From positions 24,521,300-24,585,299 of the forward strand of contig NC_067204.1 in NCBI RefSeq assembly GCF_026262505.1: a stretch of 64,000 nucleotides of DNA. Direction: 5' to 3'. This DNA comes from Trichomonas vaginalis G3. Taxonomy: Eukaryota > Parabasalia > Trichomonadida > Trichomonadidae. Shown in pieces: positions 46,126 through 57,075 of this stretch; the first letter of the stretch is position 1; each line of letters starts with the position of its first letter. The position numbers were made by a program, and so were the translations under genes. The notes beneath the pieces are model-generated. The model did no database searches and had not been told where the DNA came from. It was given only the letters and a program-made list of their open reading frames with translations.

Positions 46126-47904
46126 TATTACTTTTTTATTTGCCTTTGCTGCGCAATGAAGAAGAGTCTGTCCGTTCTCATCAACAGCTTTCATATCAGC
46201 TCCATGTGTAATAAGAAAGATAGCTTTATTTTGTTCTTGATAGAGTGTTAATTTAAAAAGTACGGTTTGACCTCTTTTATTCTTTGCATTTATATCTGCA
46301 CCATGAGTAACAAATGATTCAAAAAATCCCTTTATGATGCTTTCTTCTGCTGTGAAAAGAGGAGTATTTCCATATTCATTCTTTGCATTAATATCTGCTC
46401 CTTGAGAAATAAAATATTCCATCATTTTTACAGAACTTCCTCTTGCTACATAATGAAGAACACCATTTCCATATTTATCTTTTGCATTAATATCTGCGCC
46501 ATGTGAAATAAGGAGTTCTGCGAATTCATTAGTTTCGTGATTCGCTGCTAAAAGAAGTGGAGTTTCACCATTAATATTCTTTTCATTAATATTTGCACCA
46601 CTAGAAATAAGAAATTCTGCAAGATCTTTATTTTTGTTTTGGATTGCATAATGAAGAACGGTTTCCCCATTAAGCTTGTCTTTTGTATTGATATCAACAC
46701 CATGAGAAATGAGTGACTTTACTACATCCACAGAATTATGAATTGCTGCAACGTGAAATATAGTTTTTCCTATTAAAATTATACCATTGATATTTGCACC
46801 ATGAGAAATTAGAACTTCTAATACTTCAACATTATTGTGAATTGCAGCCACATGAATAGGCGTTTCATTCATAGGCTTATTCTTAAGATTAACATCAATA
46901 CCTTGAGAAATCAGGAATTCAGCTGATAGAGAAGAATTATATTTTGCAGCATAATGAAGAGCAGTATTCCTATTACAATCTACAGTATTGATATTTACAC
47001 CATTAGAAATAAAGTATTCACATAATGAAGGAATATTAAAGAATGATGAATGCAAGAAGCATTTATTCATTTTATTGCACTGATCCAAATAAACAAGGAA
47101 TGCATGGAGATTATTGTATTTAATGCACTGTTTTAGTTAAATCTTTAAGCTGCGTTCATTCATCAAAAATGTGATGAAATCAATGTTATGAGATATCATT
47201 GCAAATTCCATAAAATCCTGATAAATTTTAATCTTTTTCAAACATTCACTCATGATCTCTGGATTTCCACCCAAAAATGAAAGCTTAAGACAAGATTCAG
47301 TGATTGGTGAATTAAACTTTGTTATTAATAGTTTAAAGCAATTAACTGCTCCATAATAACAGCATAAATCAATGTATGAATATACGAATTCTTCTGGAAA
47401 GAATTTGCTACTTATGGTTTCATTTATGTCAAAAGATTTATTTTCTATGAATCCAATAAATGATTCATTATCATCATTCATAATTGCTCTCCAAATTGGG
47501 TTTTCTTCATGAACATTCATTGAATAATTATAATTTTTGATTTTTTCTTTGTTTTTCGCATCAAATACAAATACATATTCTTTATAAACGAAGTAATCAA
47601 AGATAGCAGTGATTTTTTTGATATGTTTTGGATGATATTCTTCATAAATTAATTTGAAAAGCTTCCAATATGAAGGAAAGAATCGATTGTTGTATATTAT
47701 TACTTGAGAAATAATAAGAATAACACGTTCTGGTGTAAGGATCTTTGTATCGATCATTTTGTCTTTGATCATTTTATGAATTTTATGAATCTCCTCATCA
47801 TTTGCTGTTTTTAATTGATACAGTGTCCTAACACAATTACAATATTCCATGCACAACGGCATAAGTTTATTGAAATGATCAGTTGTACCCTCTTTCGATG
47901 ACAT

Positions 47905-48286
47905 TAAACTATAAAAAATAAAAATTTTAGGATGGTAAATTTCATAGCATCATTCTATGAAATAGACTTAAAATTTTTCGATGATACCATAGATAATATG
48001 ATACAAGAGGAGTAGATGAAGCTATTATCTGCTGGTTCATGAGTTCTCAAATCAACAGAATCTATCGAAATGAAAGTTTCATTGAAACAAGTTTTTCCTC
48101 ATTTGATTAAATGTATTTCATAGTTGTAATGCTTATTCGTTTCATTTTATGCAAGAGATTTTTCATTTTTTTTATTGACAAATTTTTTCCATTGTTTTTT
48201 CAACGATAGAAGAAGTTTGGTCTATGAATGCTTATGATTTTGACACTTTTTACAAAATTTTAATAAAAAAACAATTTTTTTATAAA
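47905..48286. other. Divergent spacer, ankyrin gene / katanin
   Basis: AT-rich promoter region for two divergent genes. An in-frame ATG at 48224 would add 21 low-complexity residues to the katanin gene; the ATG at 48287 is preferred. Confidence 0.4.
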
Positions 48287-49939
48287 ATGTCTACACAAAA
48301 AACAATTATAGCTCACGAAGGCGATGTAAATTGTGTTGCTCTCGGCCAAGCCACCGGAACTGTTTTTGCTACGGGCGGTGAGGACAGATTAGTGAACTTG
48401 TGGATGTATGGAGGAAAAAATCCAAAGGTTACACTTGGTCCGTTCCAATCAGGCGTCACGGCATGTAGATTTAATATGTACGAAGACAAATTACTCGGTG
48501 GAAACACAGGAGGCACAGTAATTCTTTTCGATTTAAATAATCAAAGAAATGAAGCAACTTGGTCTGCGCACAGATCAGTTGTTAACGACTTATGCTTTCA
48601 TACACAGAATTCAAACATGATTTTGACTTGCGGATACGATGGAAAAGTAAACGTTCTCTCTAAATCGCAGAGACACCCTGTACAGTGGTATGCGAACCAC
48701 CGTGGATCTGCCAATTCAATTGACATATCTCCAGATGGAAAACTCGTTGCTTCTGGCGGTGCAGACAAAACAGTTCGAGTTTTTGATCTTGCTATGTCAA
48801 AAGAATTGTTCAAGTTCCAATGCCATGAAGATGCAGTTACGTGCGTCCGATTTCACCCAACAGAACCAATTCTCGCTTCATGTGGCCTAGATCGCGCTGT
48901 ACACTTTTACGACGTTAGTCTTGGTAAAGAGATTCAAGTTTCTTTCCCATTAGATTCGCATTCAATTGACTTAATTCGATTCGCTCCGGAAGATCCGGTT
49001 TTATTATCGGCAAGTACAGACTTTATTCGACTTCTCGGATGGGAACCAGCACAAATATACGGAAAAATACCTTTCGGAGCATTCAAACCTCGCGATTTAT
49101 GCGTTGCTCAAAATGAGATTACAATTGCTTCAACAGAGAAAGACAGAGTCATCATAACAAAGCGTAAAACCGACGGACTACAACCATTTACGAATTCCAA
49201 GAACAAAAACAAGCAGCAACCAAAACATTTCTTCGATGATATACCAAATCCTTCAAATGGCGGCAGATCTACACCAAGACTCATCGATATGGAGTCTCTT
49301 GCGAAGAAAAGCCGCTCAATGAGTGAATGTTCTACAGGAGATGAGCCAGAACCAGAAATTACTCCACGGGGAAGGCTTCTCAGACCAGGATCCGTCGGAA
49401 ACAAAGACTCTGAACAGAAATCCATGTCACATTCGTCATCAGGATCCGTTTACAACGAGTTTCGAAAAGATCGAACACAATTTATGACTTTTATGAACGA
49501 AAGATACTCAAGATTTGCTAGAATAAACGAAGCTCTTGATTCCCAATCGCTTCTCGACCTCCTGAAAGAAGCAGCCGAATCTACAAAACAATCTTCCGAA
49601 ATTTTATCGATAATTGCCATGAAACCCGAAGCAATTACATTGGACCATGCTTCTTATATCATGCAGATAGCTGCCATTGCAATTAAAAGCAATCCTGACC
49701 TTGCAGTGAGTACAATTGAGACAATGATGCAATCTTTCGGCGCATTTGTCAGAGCGACCTTGGCAACACCTTCATCTGGGGTGGACTTGGCCTTTGATGA
49801 GAGGAAACAGAAGTGTAACGCGTTCACAAGCGCATTTAGACAAGTTGCACCGGCTTTGAAGCAAATCTCGAACTCATCAAGCGAAAGCTCTGATGCAGCA
49901 AGAGATTTGATTGAACAATGGAGAGTTTTCTTGAAGTAA
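48287..49939 (+). CDS. KATNB1: Katanin p80 subunit (KATNB1)
   Basis: 550 residues from MSTQKTIIAHEGDVNCVALG. Residues 1-300 form a WD40 propeller: FATGGEDRLVNLWMYGGKNP, WSAHRSVVNDLCFHTQ, LVASGGADKTVRVFDL, ILASCGLDRAVHFYDV and the diagnostic LLGWEPAQIYG near 265. A low-complexity Pro/Ser/Arg linker (300-400) leads to the C-terminal con80 helical domain (YSRFARINEALDSQSLLDLL and IAAIAIKSNPDLAVSTIETM). It is the targeting subunit of the microtubule-severing enzyme katanin and binds the p60 AAA ATPase through con80. The shorter start is chosen because animal p80 begins in the same way, with the first blade directly at the N-terminus. Confidence 0.88.
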   Translation: MSTQKTIIAHEGDVNCVALGQATGTVFATGGEDRLVNLWMYGGKNPKVTLGPFQSGVTACRFNMYEDKLLGGNTGGTVILFDLNNQRNEATWSAHRSVVNDLCFHTQNSNMILTCGYDGKVNVLSKSQRHPVQWYANHRGSANSIDISPDGKLVASGGADKTVRVFDLAMSKELFKFQCHEDAVTCVRFHPTEPILASCGLDRAVHFYDVSLGKEIQVSFPLDSHSIDLIRFAPEDPVLLSASTDFIRLLGWEPAQIYGKIPFGAFKPRDLCVAQNEITIASTEKDRVIITKRKTDGLQPFTNSKNKNKQQPKHFFDDIPNPSNGGRSTPRLIDMESLAKKSRSMSECSTGDEPEPEITPRGRLLRPGSVGNKDSEQKSMSHSSSGSVYNEFRKDRTQFMTFMNERYSRFARINEALDSQSLLDLLKEAAESTKQSSEILSIIAMKPEAITLDHASYIMQIAAIAIKSNPDLAVSTIETMMQSFGAFVRATLATPSSGVDLAFDERKQKCNAFTSAFRQVAPALKQISNSSSESSDAARDLIEQWRVFLK

Positions 49940-50556
49940 TTCTCTCTTTTGTTGAAATATGATTTTTTATATTTTGTTTTATTTTTGTATTGTTTGATAT
50001 ACATTAAAATTTATATATAGAAATGATTTGCAACAACTATTTTGTATTAATTATAAAATATCAGCTGCTTTCCATTCATATTTTATTTTTAAATAAGTTA
50101 TTAAGATATACAGAGCGAGATTTAGCTAAAGTTTATGCTTATTTTTATGCATCATCATTTGTAGATACACAGTGATTATACTTCTTCAAAATGTTCTTTA
50201 ACTATTGAGTGTAAAACTGTTTTTATTCAATTTACTGCTGATAAACAATAAAAAATGAGAATTTTTGAAATTAGCACAAAAATTATTAGGTATTTGATAT
50301 AATCTTTCAATAAATGCTATTCTGGCTTGATCATATCCATTATGACCATTATTTTAATATGCATTAGAGGAGAAAGCAGGGATTACAAAGTTGCAAAAGG
50401 TGAGTTGAAAAAAAAAAATCAGGTTGGCAGCAATGAAATCATCATGTAATTGAATTATATAAGGATAATTATCTCAACTTTATTATATATACAATGATAT
50501 CATTTTACTATCCGTATTATAAAAAAGAGTCGTCAATTTTTTGAAAAAAATTATCT
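49940..50556. other. Spacer with a small glycine-rich gene relic
   Basis: No gene. The minus strand near 50315-50370 reads NGHNGYDQARIAF, matching NGHNGYGQARITV of the two glycine-rich genes downstream. So a third, nearly erased copy once stood here. Confidence 0.55.
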
Positions 50557-51618
50557 TTATTCTTCTTCAGAAAGTTCAATATTAGTGAATAATAATATGT
50601 AAGAAAATTTTATATAAGAACAAAAGCATTTCGATATAGGATTCATAGTTTCAAGAACAGTTATTCGAGCTTGGCCATATCCATTGTGACCGTTTTCGAA
50701 TGTATTCGATGTGAATCCAGGAATTCTCGAATTACCATTCAGAAGTGTTGTCGAATAAAACTTGAAACCAGAGAAATGGACAGATGTATCGAGATGTTTC
50801 ATATTCGTTTCATTATAATCTTTACTTATCGCTTTACAATTTTCATGACCACTTATATATGAAGAACCTCCTGACCCACTTGCAACGCGTGAATAAACAG
50901 CACCACCACTACCACCTCCATAATAGCCACCACTACCTCCACTACCATGACTATTATGACCACAGTATCCTCCGATTCCAAAGCTCCCATTGATTCCGTA
51001 TGAACTTGCACCTATTCCGTATAAATTTTGTTTTGCACCAATAGCCTGGGAAATTGAATGTCCCTCCACATTAGTGCAAATAGTTTCATCAGAACCATTT
51101 AGATCACCACCATGACCTCCTTGAATGAAGCCTCCACAGTCTCTATAATAGGCTGATCCGGCCCCACCAGCTGAAACCATGACTCATGATTTTAAACTTT
51201 CAAAATCATTCCAAGATCCGCTTAAAAGTCTTAAGTCAGAAGCTCCGCCGCCGGAACCGCCGGAAACATACAAGTTACGATCTGTAATACCTATTGTTCC
51301 ATATCCGCCACCATTGAATGTTGGTGGACCACTCCATGAACCTTGTTCACCAAGATAAAGATATAGGGTTTCTGGGTGAAAAAGTGTCATGTAACCGGAT
51401 GCATATGCACCTTTGCCTCCTTGACTATTATCTAAATATCCACCAGATGCGCCCCATAATTCAACTTTGTAGACGCCTGGATTGAAACGAAGTTGAAAGT
51501 AAGTACAATCTGCGTTCGAACATGGATATTCGAATTTGAAAACGTTTCCAGAGCGTGTTACAGGACTTGTCTTTGTTACCTTAGAAATATTCCCATAACT
51601 GAAGTGTATTGCTGACAA
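50557..51618 (-). pseudogene. Glycine-rich (ALK-like) gene, one nonsense codon
   Basis: From MSAIHFSYGNISKVTKTSPV at 51618, the frame is the same as in the 53293-54375 gene up to a TGA at 51184-51186, where the paralogue has CGA (ESLKS-R-VMISAGG). The frame then continues (VSAGGAGSAYYRDCGGFIQG) to its stop at 50557. Everything else is present: the PGVYKVELWGASGG opening, Gly-rich coils and the GQARITVLE end. The outer thirds are almost base-identical to the other copy while the middle is diverged. Confidence 0.85.
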
Positions 51619-51941
51619 TCAACATATATTGAAATTGATGCGTTTTGTCACTTTTCTGAACAAAATAATATTATTTTGAAATAAGGTATCAAAAAAATTT
51701 TGTTCAGAAATTTCAAAATCATCTCTTATTGAAATTTCAAAATAAGGTATCAAATCAAATATTTGGTACTATAACTTAATATATCCATTAGTTTTTTAAT
51801 ACTACCATTTATCCTTTGTATTTCTAAGCAGTATCTAGGAAAATTAGATCATTTCAAATTTACCTAGATACTGCTTAGAAGTCGATTTCTTAGAATCTGT
51901 AAAACATATCGAAATCATCCCTACAAATATATGCTGCCATG
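51619..51941. other. Spacer with a 24-bp foldback
   Basis: TTCTAAGCAGTATCTAGG at 51822 and its complement ending 51880 form a 24-bp stem with one mismatch and an 11-base loop. Two direct copies of TTTCAAAATAAGGTATCAAA-like text lie near 51670-51755. No gene. Confidence 0.7.
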
Positions 51942-53044
51942 TTAAGGGTCCACTGTAAGGCCAAATAAGGTCTATCGTCGTCCCAAAAATATTGCTCGAA
52001 ATGGTGTTTTACTAAGGCCCAAAACTTAAAAAAACACAAAAAAATTAACTTTACTCTTTTGAGATCCTTATCAGATATGCATCAATTTGATGCAGTATCG
52101 CAGTTCAAATCTGATTTTTTAATGTAGATGTACTCTAACATCCTTTAAAAAATGCAAAATGATATTAATTAAGCTTTTCATTTCTGTATCATACACGAAA
52201 CAAAATCGCTCATTATACTAAAATTTATCAAAGTTTGATTAATGAAAAAATAATATCTAAATTTTTACATTGAGTCGGCTATTGATATGGTTAATATTAA
52301 ATCTTGTAAAAATTGGCATTATCCAGAATAATACCCACTAAAATACACAATTTTTTTAAAAAATTTTATCAATTGTTATGGTATATCTTTATGATAATGA
52401 ATAAAATGCTTATTTTTCATAAGTAAATACATAATTTATGCTTAAACACAAAAAATAACACGAAAATTTTTGGCCAACATATCTAAACTAAGGATAATGG
52501 TTTGAATATATAAACAATAATACTTTGTCCAGGGAATTAAATTTGTGCTATCCAATTGTCAATTCTTTGAATTTTTTTTAAATGCAAGATATCCCGGCAT
52601 TAGCCTCAATAAATATATATATTATGCATCATAATATTAGTTTGTAATGGCATTAAAGCGAAATTCCTAATTTCTTCTCAATTAAATTCCTTGAAAAACA
52701 TTGGAATTAATGATTGGAAATAGGTCAAAAAAATTCCTAATATAAAATTTATACTTAAATTAAAATCAAAATTCGAAAATATCTATTTTTCAAAACACGC
52801 ATCCAAAAGCGAAAAAATTCGAAAAAATCATGTTCTTATAAAACTCACTGATTTTGCAATTTTTATGAGATTTGAAGTGATAGAATATATTACCATCTTA
52901 TTGAAACATATGCTTCATTGTTGTATTCACATAATATTAATCAGAACACTAGGAAAAGTGGATTTTCGAAAAATGACGATAACGATTATTTGCAAATCGC
53001 CTCTCAATTTTGAGAGACTTTCAATTTTTACAGTGGACCCTTAA
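51942..53044. mobile_element. 1.1 kb TTAA-bounded non-autonomous element
   Basis: TTAAGGGTCCACTGTAA at 51942-51958 and its exact complement at 53028-53044. The TTAA at each end could be a target duplication outside a GGGTCCACTGTAA end, as in piggyBac-type elements. The interior is AT-rich with no open frame over 60 codons and no transposase. It separates the two glycine-rich gene copies. Confidence 0.65.
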
Positions 53045-53292
53045 ATAAGACTAATTGACTAATACTGTTAATAGTTTACTATCTATAGTTAAATATATAT
53101 ATATATATTGCCATAACAAGAAGAACTCATTACTCATTTCAATCTACTAAAAAAATTCAAGAAATAATTATTGCTGATTAAAAAAGTTGAGTTGAAACAA
53201 CAACCATAGTTTGACGTTTGCAGTGAAGAACCAATTATGGAAAACTAATTGAATATTATCCAAATTTCAGATTCAACACATTAAAAAATATA

Positions 53293-54375
53293 TTAACAAT
53301 ATTGAAATATAAATATTAGTTCTTCAGAAAGTTCAATATCAGTGAATAATAATATGTAAGAAAATTTTATATAAGAACAAAAGCATTTCGATATAGGATT
53401 CATAGTTTCAAGAACAGTTATTCGAGCTTGGCCATATCCATTGTGACCGTTTTCGAATGTATTCGATGTGAATCCAGGAATTCTCGAATTACCATTCAGA
53501 AGTGTTGTCGAATAAAACTTGAAACCAGAGAAATGGACAGATGTATCGAGATGTTTCATATTCGTTTCATTATAATCTTTACTTATCGCTTTACAATTTT
53601 CATGACCACTTATATACGAAGAACCTCCTGACCCACTTGCAACACGTGCATTAACAGCACCTCCGCTCCCACCTCCATAATATCCTCCACTTCCACCACT
53701 ACCATGATAGTGGTTACCACAGTTTCCACCAATTCCAAAACTCCCATTGATTCCCCAAGAACTTGCACCAATTCCATATAAATCTTGTTTTGCACCAATA
53801 GCCTTGGTAATTGTTGCAGCGAACGCAAGAGTGCAAATAGTTCCATCTGAACCAATTAAATCACCACCATGTCCTCCTTGAATGAAGCCTCCACACTCTC
53901 TATAATAGGCTGATCCGGCTCCCCCAGCTGAAATCATGACTCGAGATTTAAGACTTTCAGAATCATCCCAAGGACCACTCATGAGACGTAAGTCAGAGGC
54001 ACCGCCTCCAGAACCACCAGATACATAATAACTTCGGTCGGATACACCTATTGTACCTTGTCCACCACCATTGAATGTTGGTGGACCACTCCATGAACCT
54101 TGTTCACCAAGATAAAGATATAGGGTTTCTGGGTGAAAAAGTGTCATGTAACCGGATGCATATGCACCTTTGCCTCCTTGACTATTATCTAAATATCCAC
54201 CAGATGCGCCCCATAATTCAACTTTGTAGACGCCTGGATTGAAACGAAGTTGAAAGTAAGTACAATCTGCGTTCGAACATGGATATTCGAATTTGAAAAC
54301 GTTTCCAGAGCGTGTTACAGGACTTGTCTTTGTTACCTTAGAAATATTCCCATAACTGAAGTGTATTGCTGACAA
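53293..54375 (-). CDS. Glycine-rich (ALK-like) protein
   Basis: 360 residues. After about 35 residues it opens with YFQLRFNPGVYKVELWGASG, then Gly-rich beta strands with ETLYLYLGEQGSW, GGGASDLRLMSG, RVMISAGGAGSAYY, GGHGGDLIG, GSFGIGGNCGNHYHGSGGSG and GGSSYISGHENCKAISKD, ending GYGQARITVLE. This is the polyglycine-helix type domain of ALK/LTK receptors; trichomonads have many such proteins without a kinase. No signal peptide or clear membrane segment is visible (a weakly hydrophobic CSYIKFSYILLFTD lies near the end). Function unknown. A duplicated copy at 50557-51618 carries a nonsense codon. Confidence 0.8.
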   Translation of the reverse strand: MSAIHFSYGNISKVTKTSPVTRSGNVFKFEYPCSNADCTYFQLRFNPGVYKVELWGASGGYLDNSQGGKGAYASGYMTLFHPETLYLYLGEQGSWSGPPTFNGGGQGTIGVSDRSYYVSGGSGGGASDLRLMSGPWDDSESLKSRVMISAGGAGSAYYRECGGFIQGGHGGDLIGSDGTICTLAFAATITKAIGAKQDLYGIGASSWGINGSFGIGGNCGNHYHGSGGSGGYYGGGSGGAVNARVASGSGGSSYISGHENCKAISKDYNETNMKHLDTSVHFSGFKFYSTTLLNGNSRIPGFTSNTFENGHNGYGQARITVLETMNPISKCFCSYIKFSYILLFTDIELSEELIFIFQYC

Positions 54376-54622
54376 TCAACAAAATTATCTATTGATGCGT
54401 TATGTCACTTTTACAAACCTTTAATTAAACAAATATAAATTATTTTGTCACTTTTTCAGAAACAAATTCAAACAAGATATTTTAGAAGAACATCAATTAC
54501 ATATGATCTTAATACCTTATTGAACATAATGAAACTTGCAATATATCAAAATAGCTCGGTAATTTTTTTAAAATTGATGTGTTTATAATATTAATAATAA
54601 AAAGTATATATTTTCTTTATTT

Positions 54623-56689
54623 TTAGTATACACGGTTCCATTGGGGATCATCACCGACTTTGTATATTCTGACAATCCAGTTCTTTGTTGTGAATGCTTC
54701 TGTGAACTGTGACATTGATATATCTTTGATATTTGGAATAGAAGTTCTTCTAGTCAAATCATAACCAGTAGGGAATTGTGGGTGTGGCTGGTAGTACTTG
54801 TAGTTATTGTAGCAGAACTTGAACATCATAGAAAGTGTCATATTCTTTGTCATTGATTCACCAACGATATGTCTATAAGGAATCTGATACATTTCACCTG
54901 TGATGTTATCAAATGTTTGGTGTGCAATTCTTGGCATCCACAAGAACTTGTTGATATCATCACCAGAATACTGTGCGGCACCTCCGAAAATAACTAACAT
55001 GTACTTAACATTCATAAGTCTTGCAATTCGCCATGAAATTGGTTCTGGAGATGACATGGCCATGCCAATGATGCCAATGTGTGTGAAATTGTTCGTGTTG
55101 CCATCAGCAATACAACCTCTGTTACCCATACTAGTGATCTGGTAGCCGTAATCCCACCAACTCATTACAATGTCGTCTCTGTAAGTGTTTTCGGTCAACC
55201 ATCTGTAGCCTTCTCTGTAATCATCAGATGTCTCGACACCACGTGGGGTCATGATGTTGAAATGAAGGTGGTCGCCTGAATACGAGTAGCAGGCGAAGTG
55301 TGTGGCGTGGAGAACGCCGTGTAAACAGATAATAAATGTTAATATTATCATTGTAAGGGAAACTGGGTGTAAAAATGACTTTTGCTTAAAGGATTCGCGA
55401 AGTAGTTGATGAATAGCAATGCCTGCAACGAAGACTAATGCTGGAGTAAAGACTAAAACTAATCGAACCATAATAGAAGCGAAATATAAAGTTGAGAAGC
55501 CGTAAATGAAGAGTAATAATAAGGTTTCGGCGCGCTTGAGTTCTGTTTGGTCTTTTGTTTTTTGTGTGCGAATGAGAGATGAAATAACAATATAAGCACC
55601 AAGAGGGAAGAAAAAGATGAAGAGCTCGCAGTCTGAATAATACTTAACCCAAGCAGTAGGCTGGTGCTCGGCAACGGAGTTGATAATAGGTACATTTTTG
55701 GCGGCATAAGTTGGATCGAACATTTGGAGCAGACGGCCGGAGAATCCGCCAAGAAGACCTGTTGACATACCAACGGTGATCATAAGTAAGAGGAAAGATG
55801 GGAGAATTAAGATGGATGTGATTGCGACAGAATTATAAGTTGTAGGAGAGAAGCGAGACTTGATAAATGTGAAGAATCCCCAAATCTGCATAACAAGGAA
55901 GGTGCCGAGCATGGCAAAGTGCTCTGGTTTCTTAAGGATTTTGTCGCCAATGAAAGGAATTTGGGCTGTAAGGATTGAAGCAACAATAAACCATATGGAG
56001 TATGTAATATGAAGGCGCCAGGAGTATCTGCCAATGGCAACAAGACCGGCAGCGAATAATGGGATGCAATTTGAAACAAAAACGTAGCCACCCCATGTAA
56101 GAGCAAGATATGAGTATGCGAAAGCAGCAATAACTGAAAGGAGAATGGAGCCAGACTTCAATGCAAGGGCAAATGTGTAAAGTGATAAAACAATGATAAA
56201 TAAGCCAATGCACTCGTAATCATAGGCACCACCGACACTACGACTGATCATACCTGGAATAAAGCTAGTAATGGCTCCGAATAATGTACCTAATTGTGCT
56301 GATCCGACAAGTTCTCCGAATAAGAAAGCGACAAGTACGGACAAAATTGAAACGGATGGACCCATGAATACGCAAATATTACGAAGATCGACAATAATAT
56401 GGATTTTTTGAAGAGCCCATTTGACAATGGCAGATGTATACATTAAACCAGGATATGCTGTTTCTCCTACTGGTCTTCCTTGAGGGTACCATGAAATATT
56501 ATCGAACCAGCCGAGAAATTCATATAAACCATGTGTGTCAATGTATTGTGTGCATCTCCAGTTGAAATGAGGATCGAATTCGTGAATAATTGGCTCATTT
56601 ACAACATTAGCGAATTGACGTATAAGAAACGCAAGTAAACAGCTTAAAAGAAGAGTAATAAGCTGTATAACTTTTACTGTGTTTCCCAT
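54623..56689 (-). CDS. STT3: Oligosaccharyltransferase catalytic subunit STT3
   Basis: 688 residues with 11-13 membrane segments in the first two thirds and a lumenal C-terminal domain. Motifs: first acidic motif in IIHEFDPHFNWRCTQY near 38-50, WYPQGRPVGETAYPG near 70, second acidic region GGAYDYECIGLF near 155, and the catalytic-site signature SWWDYGYQ near 510 followed by CIADGNTNNFTHIG, with a DINKFLWMPRIA (DK-type motif) near 580. It transfers lipid-linked glycan to Asn in the ER. Trichomonads have a reduced oligosaccharyltransferase, so a single STT3 as main subunit is expected. GC-richer codons suggest strong expression. Confidence 0.97.
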   Translation of the reverse strand: MGNTVKVIQLITLLLSCLLAFLIRQFANVVNEPIIHEFDPHFNWRCTQYIDTHGLYEFLGWFDNISWYPQGRPVGETAYPGLMYTSAIVKWALQKIHIIVDLRNICVFMGPSVSILSVLVAFLFGELVGSAQLGTLFGAITSFIPGMISRSVGGAYDYECIGLFIIVLSLYTFALALKSGSILLSVIAAFAYSYLALTWGGYVFVSNCIPLFAAGLVAIGRYSWRLHITYSIWFIVASILTAQIPFIGDKILKKPEHFAMLGTFLVMQIWGFFTFIKSRFSPTTYNSVAITSILILPSFLLLMITVGMSTGLLGGFSGRLLQMFDPTYAAKNVPIINSVAEHQPTAWVKYYSDCELFIFFFPLGAYIVISSLIRTQKTKDQTELKRAETLLLLFIYGFSTLYFASIMVRLVLVFTPALVFVAGIAIHQLLRESFKQKSFLHPVSLTMIILTFIICLHGVLHATHFACYSYSGDHLHFNIMTPRGVETSDDYREGYRWLTENTYRDDIVMSWWDYGYQITSMGNRGCIADGNTNNFTHIGIIGMAMSSPEPISWRIARLMNVKYMLVIFGGAAQYSGDDINKFLWMPRIAHQTFDNITGEMYQIPYRHIVGESMTKNMTLSMMFKFCYNNYKYYQPHPQFPTGYDLTRRTSIPNIKDISMSQFTEAFTTKNWIVRIYKVGDDPQWNRVY

Positions 56690-57075
56690 TTTTTATAAAC
56701 TTATAAAAGTGTCAAATAATTATTAAAAAGTGACTAGAAAAACCTCATTTTCCTTGGTTTTGATTAAAGATATATCATGAATTTGGCAATCAGAGTGTTG
56801 ACCAGTTCTTGTATTATGAGGATGAACTATCTTATCAAGTGTAATTACTCAATTTAAGCATTTTTATCTTTTCATTAATATTGATTTGCTATTATTTATA
56901 TATAAAGATTATAGGATATAAGGTTTTAGGACTATATAATATTATGGATCTAGTCATGTGCATTACCATCTGAATCTTATGAAATTATATTGACCTTTGT
57001 AGATATAAAGTAACAATGGCGTTTATTCATACAAGTCTTTAAACCAATAACAATTCATAATTTTAATTCTGCCTT
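56690..57075. other. Spacer
   Basis: AT-rich, between the start of STT3 and the stop of the 57076 gene. Nothing recognised beyond a presumptive STT3 promoter just above 56690. Confidence 0.4.

Larger units (their letters stand above)
44415..47904 (-). pseudogene. DUF3447-type ankyrin repeat gene, split by mariner
   Basis: Minus strand from ATG 47904 (MSSKEGTTDHFNKLMPLCME) to the stop at 44415. The N-terminal 255 codons match the 16295 protein (LCCYYGAVNCFKLLITKF, SFLGGNPEIMSECLKK, MISHNIDFITFLMNE). A TAA at 47137-47139 stands where the paralogue has a Tyr codon, and the same frame continues directly (QCIKYNNLHAFLVYLDQ). About 13 ankyrin repeats follow. At 44820-46127 a mariner element sits at a TA inside the repeats; without the 1306 bases the frame is continuous (NKKV-I-AELLISNG). 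So there are only two lesions, both probably recent. Confidence 0.88.

Noticed and set aside
51942-51990. Shared TCTATCGTCG text with the Polinton near 20711 as evidence of kinship
   Set aside because: The match is too short and the surroundings do not align.
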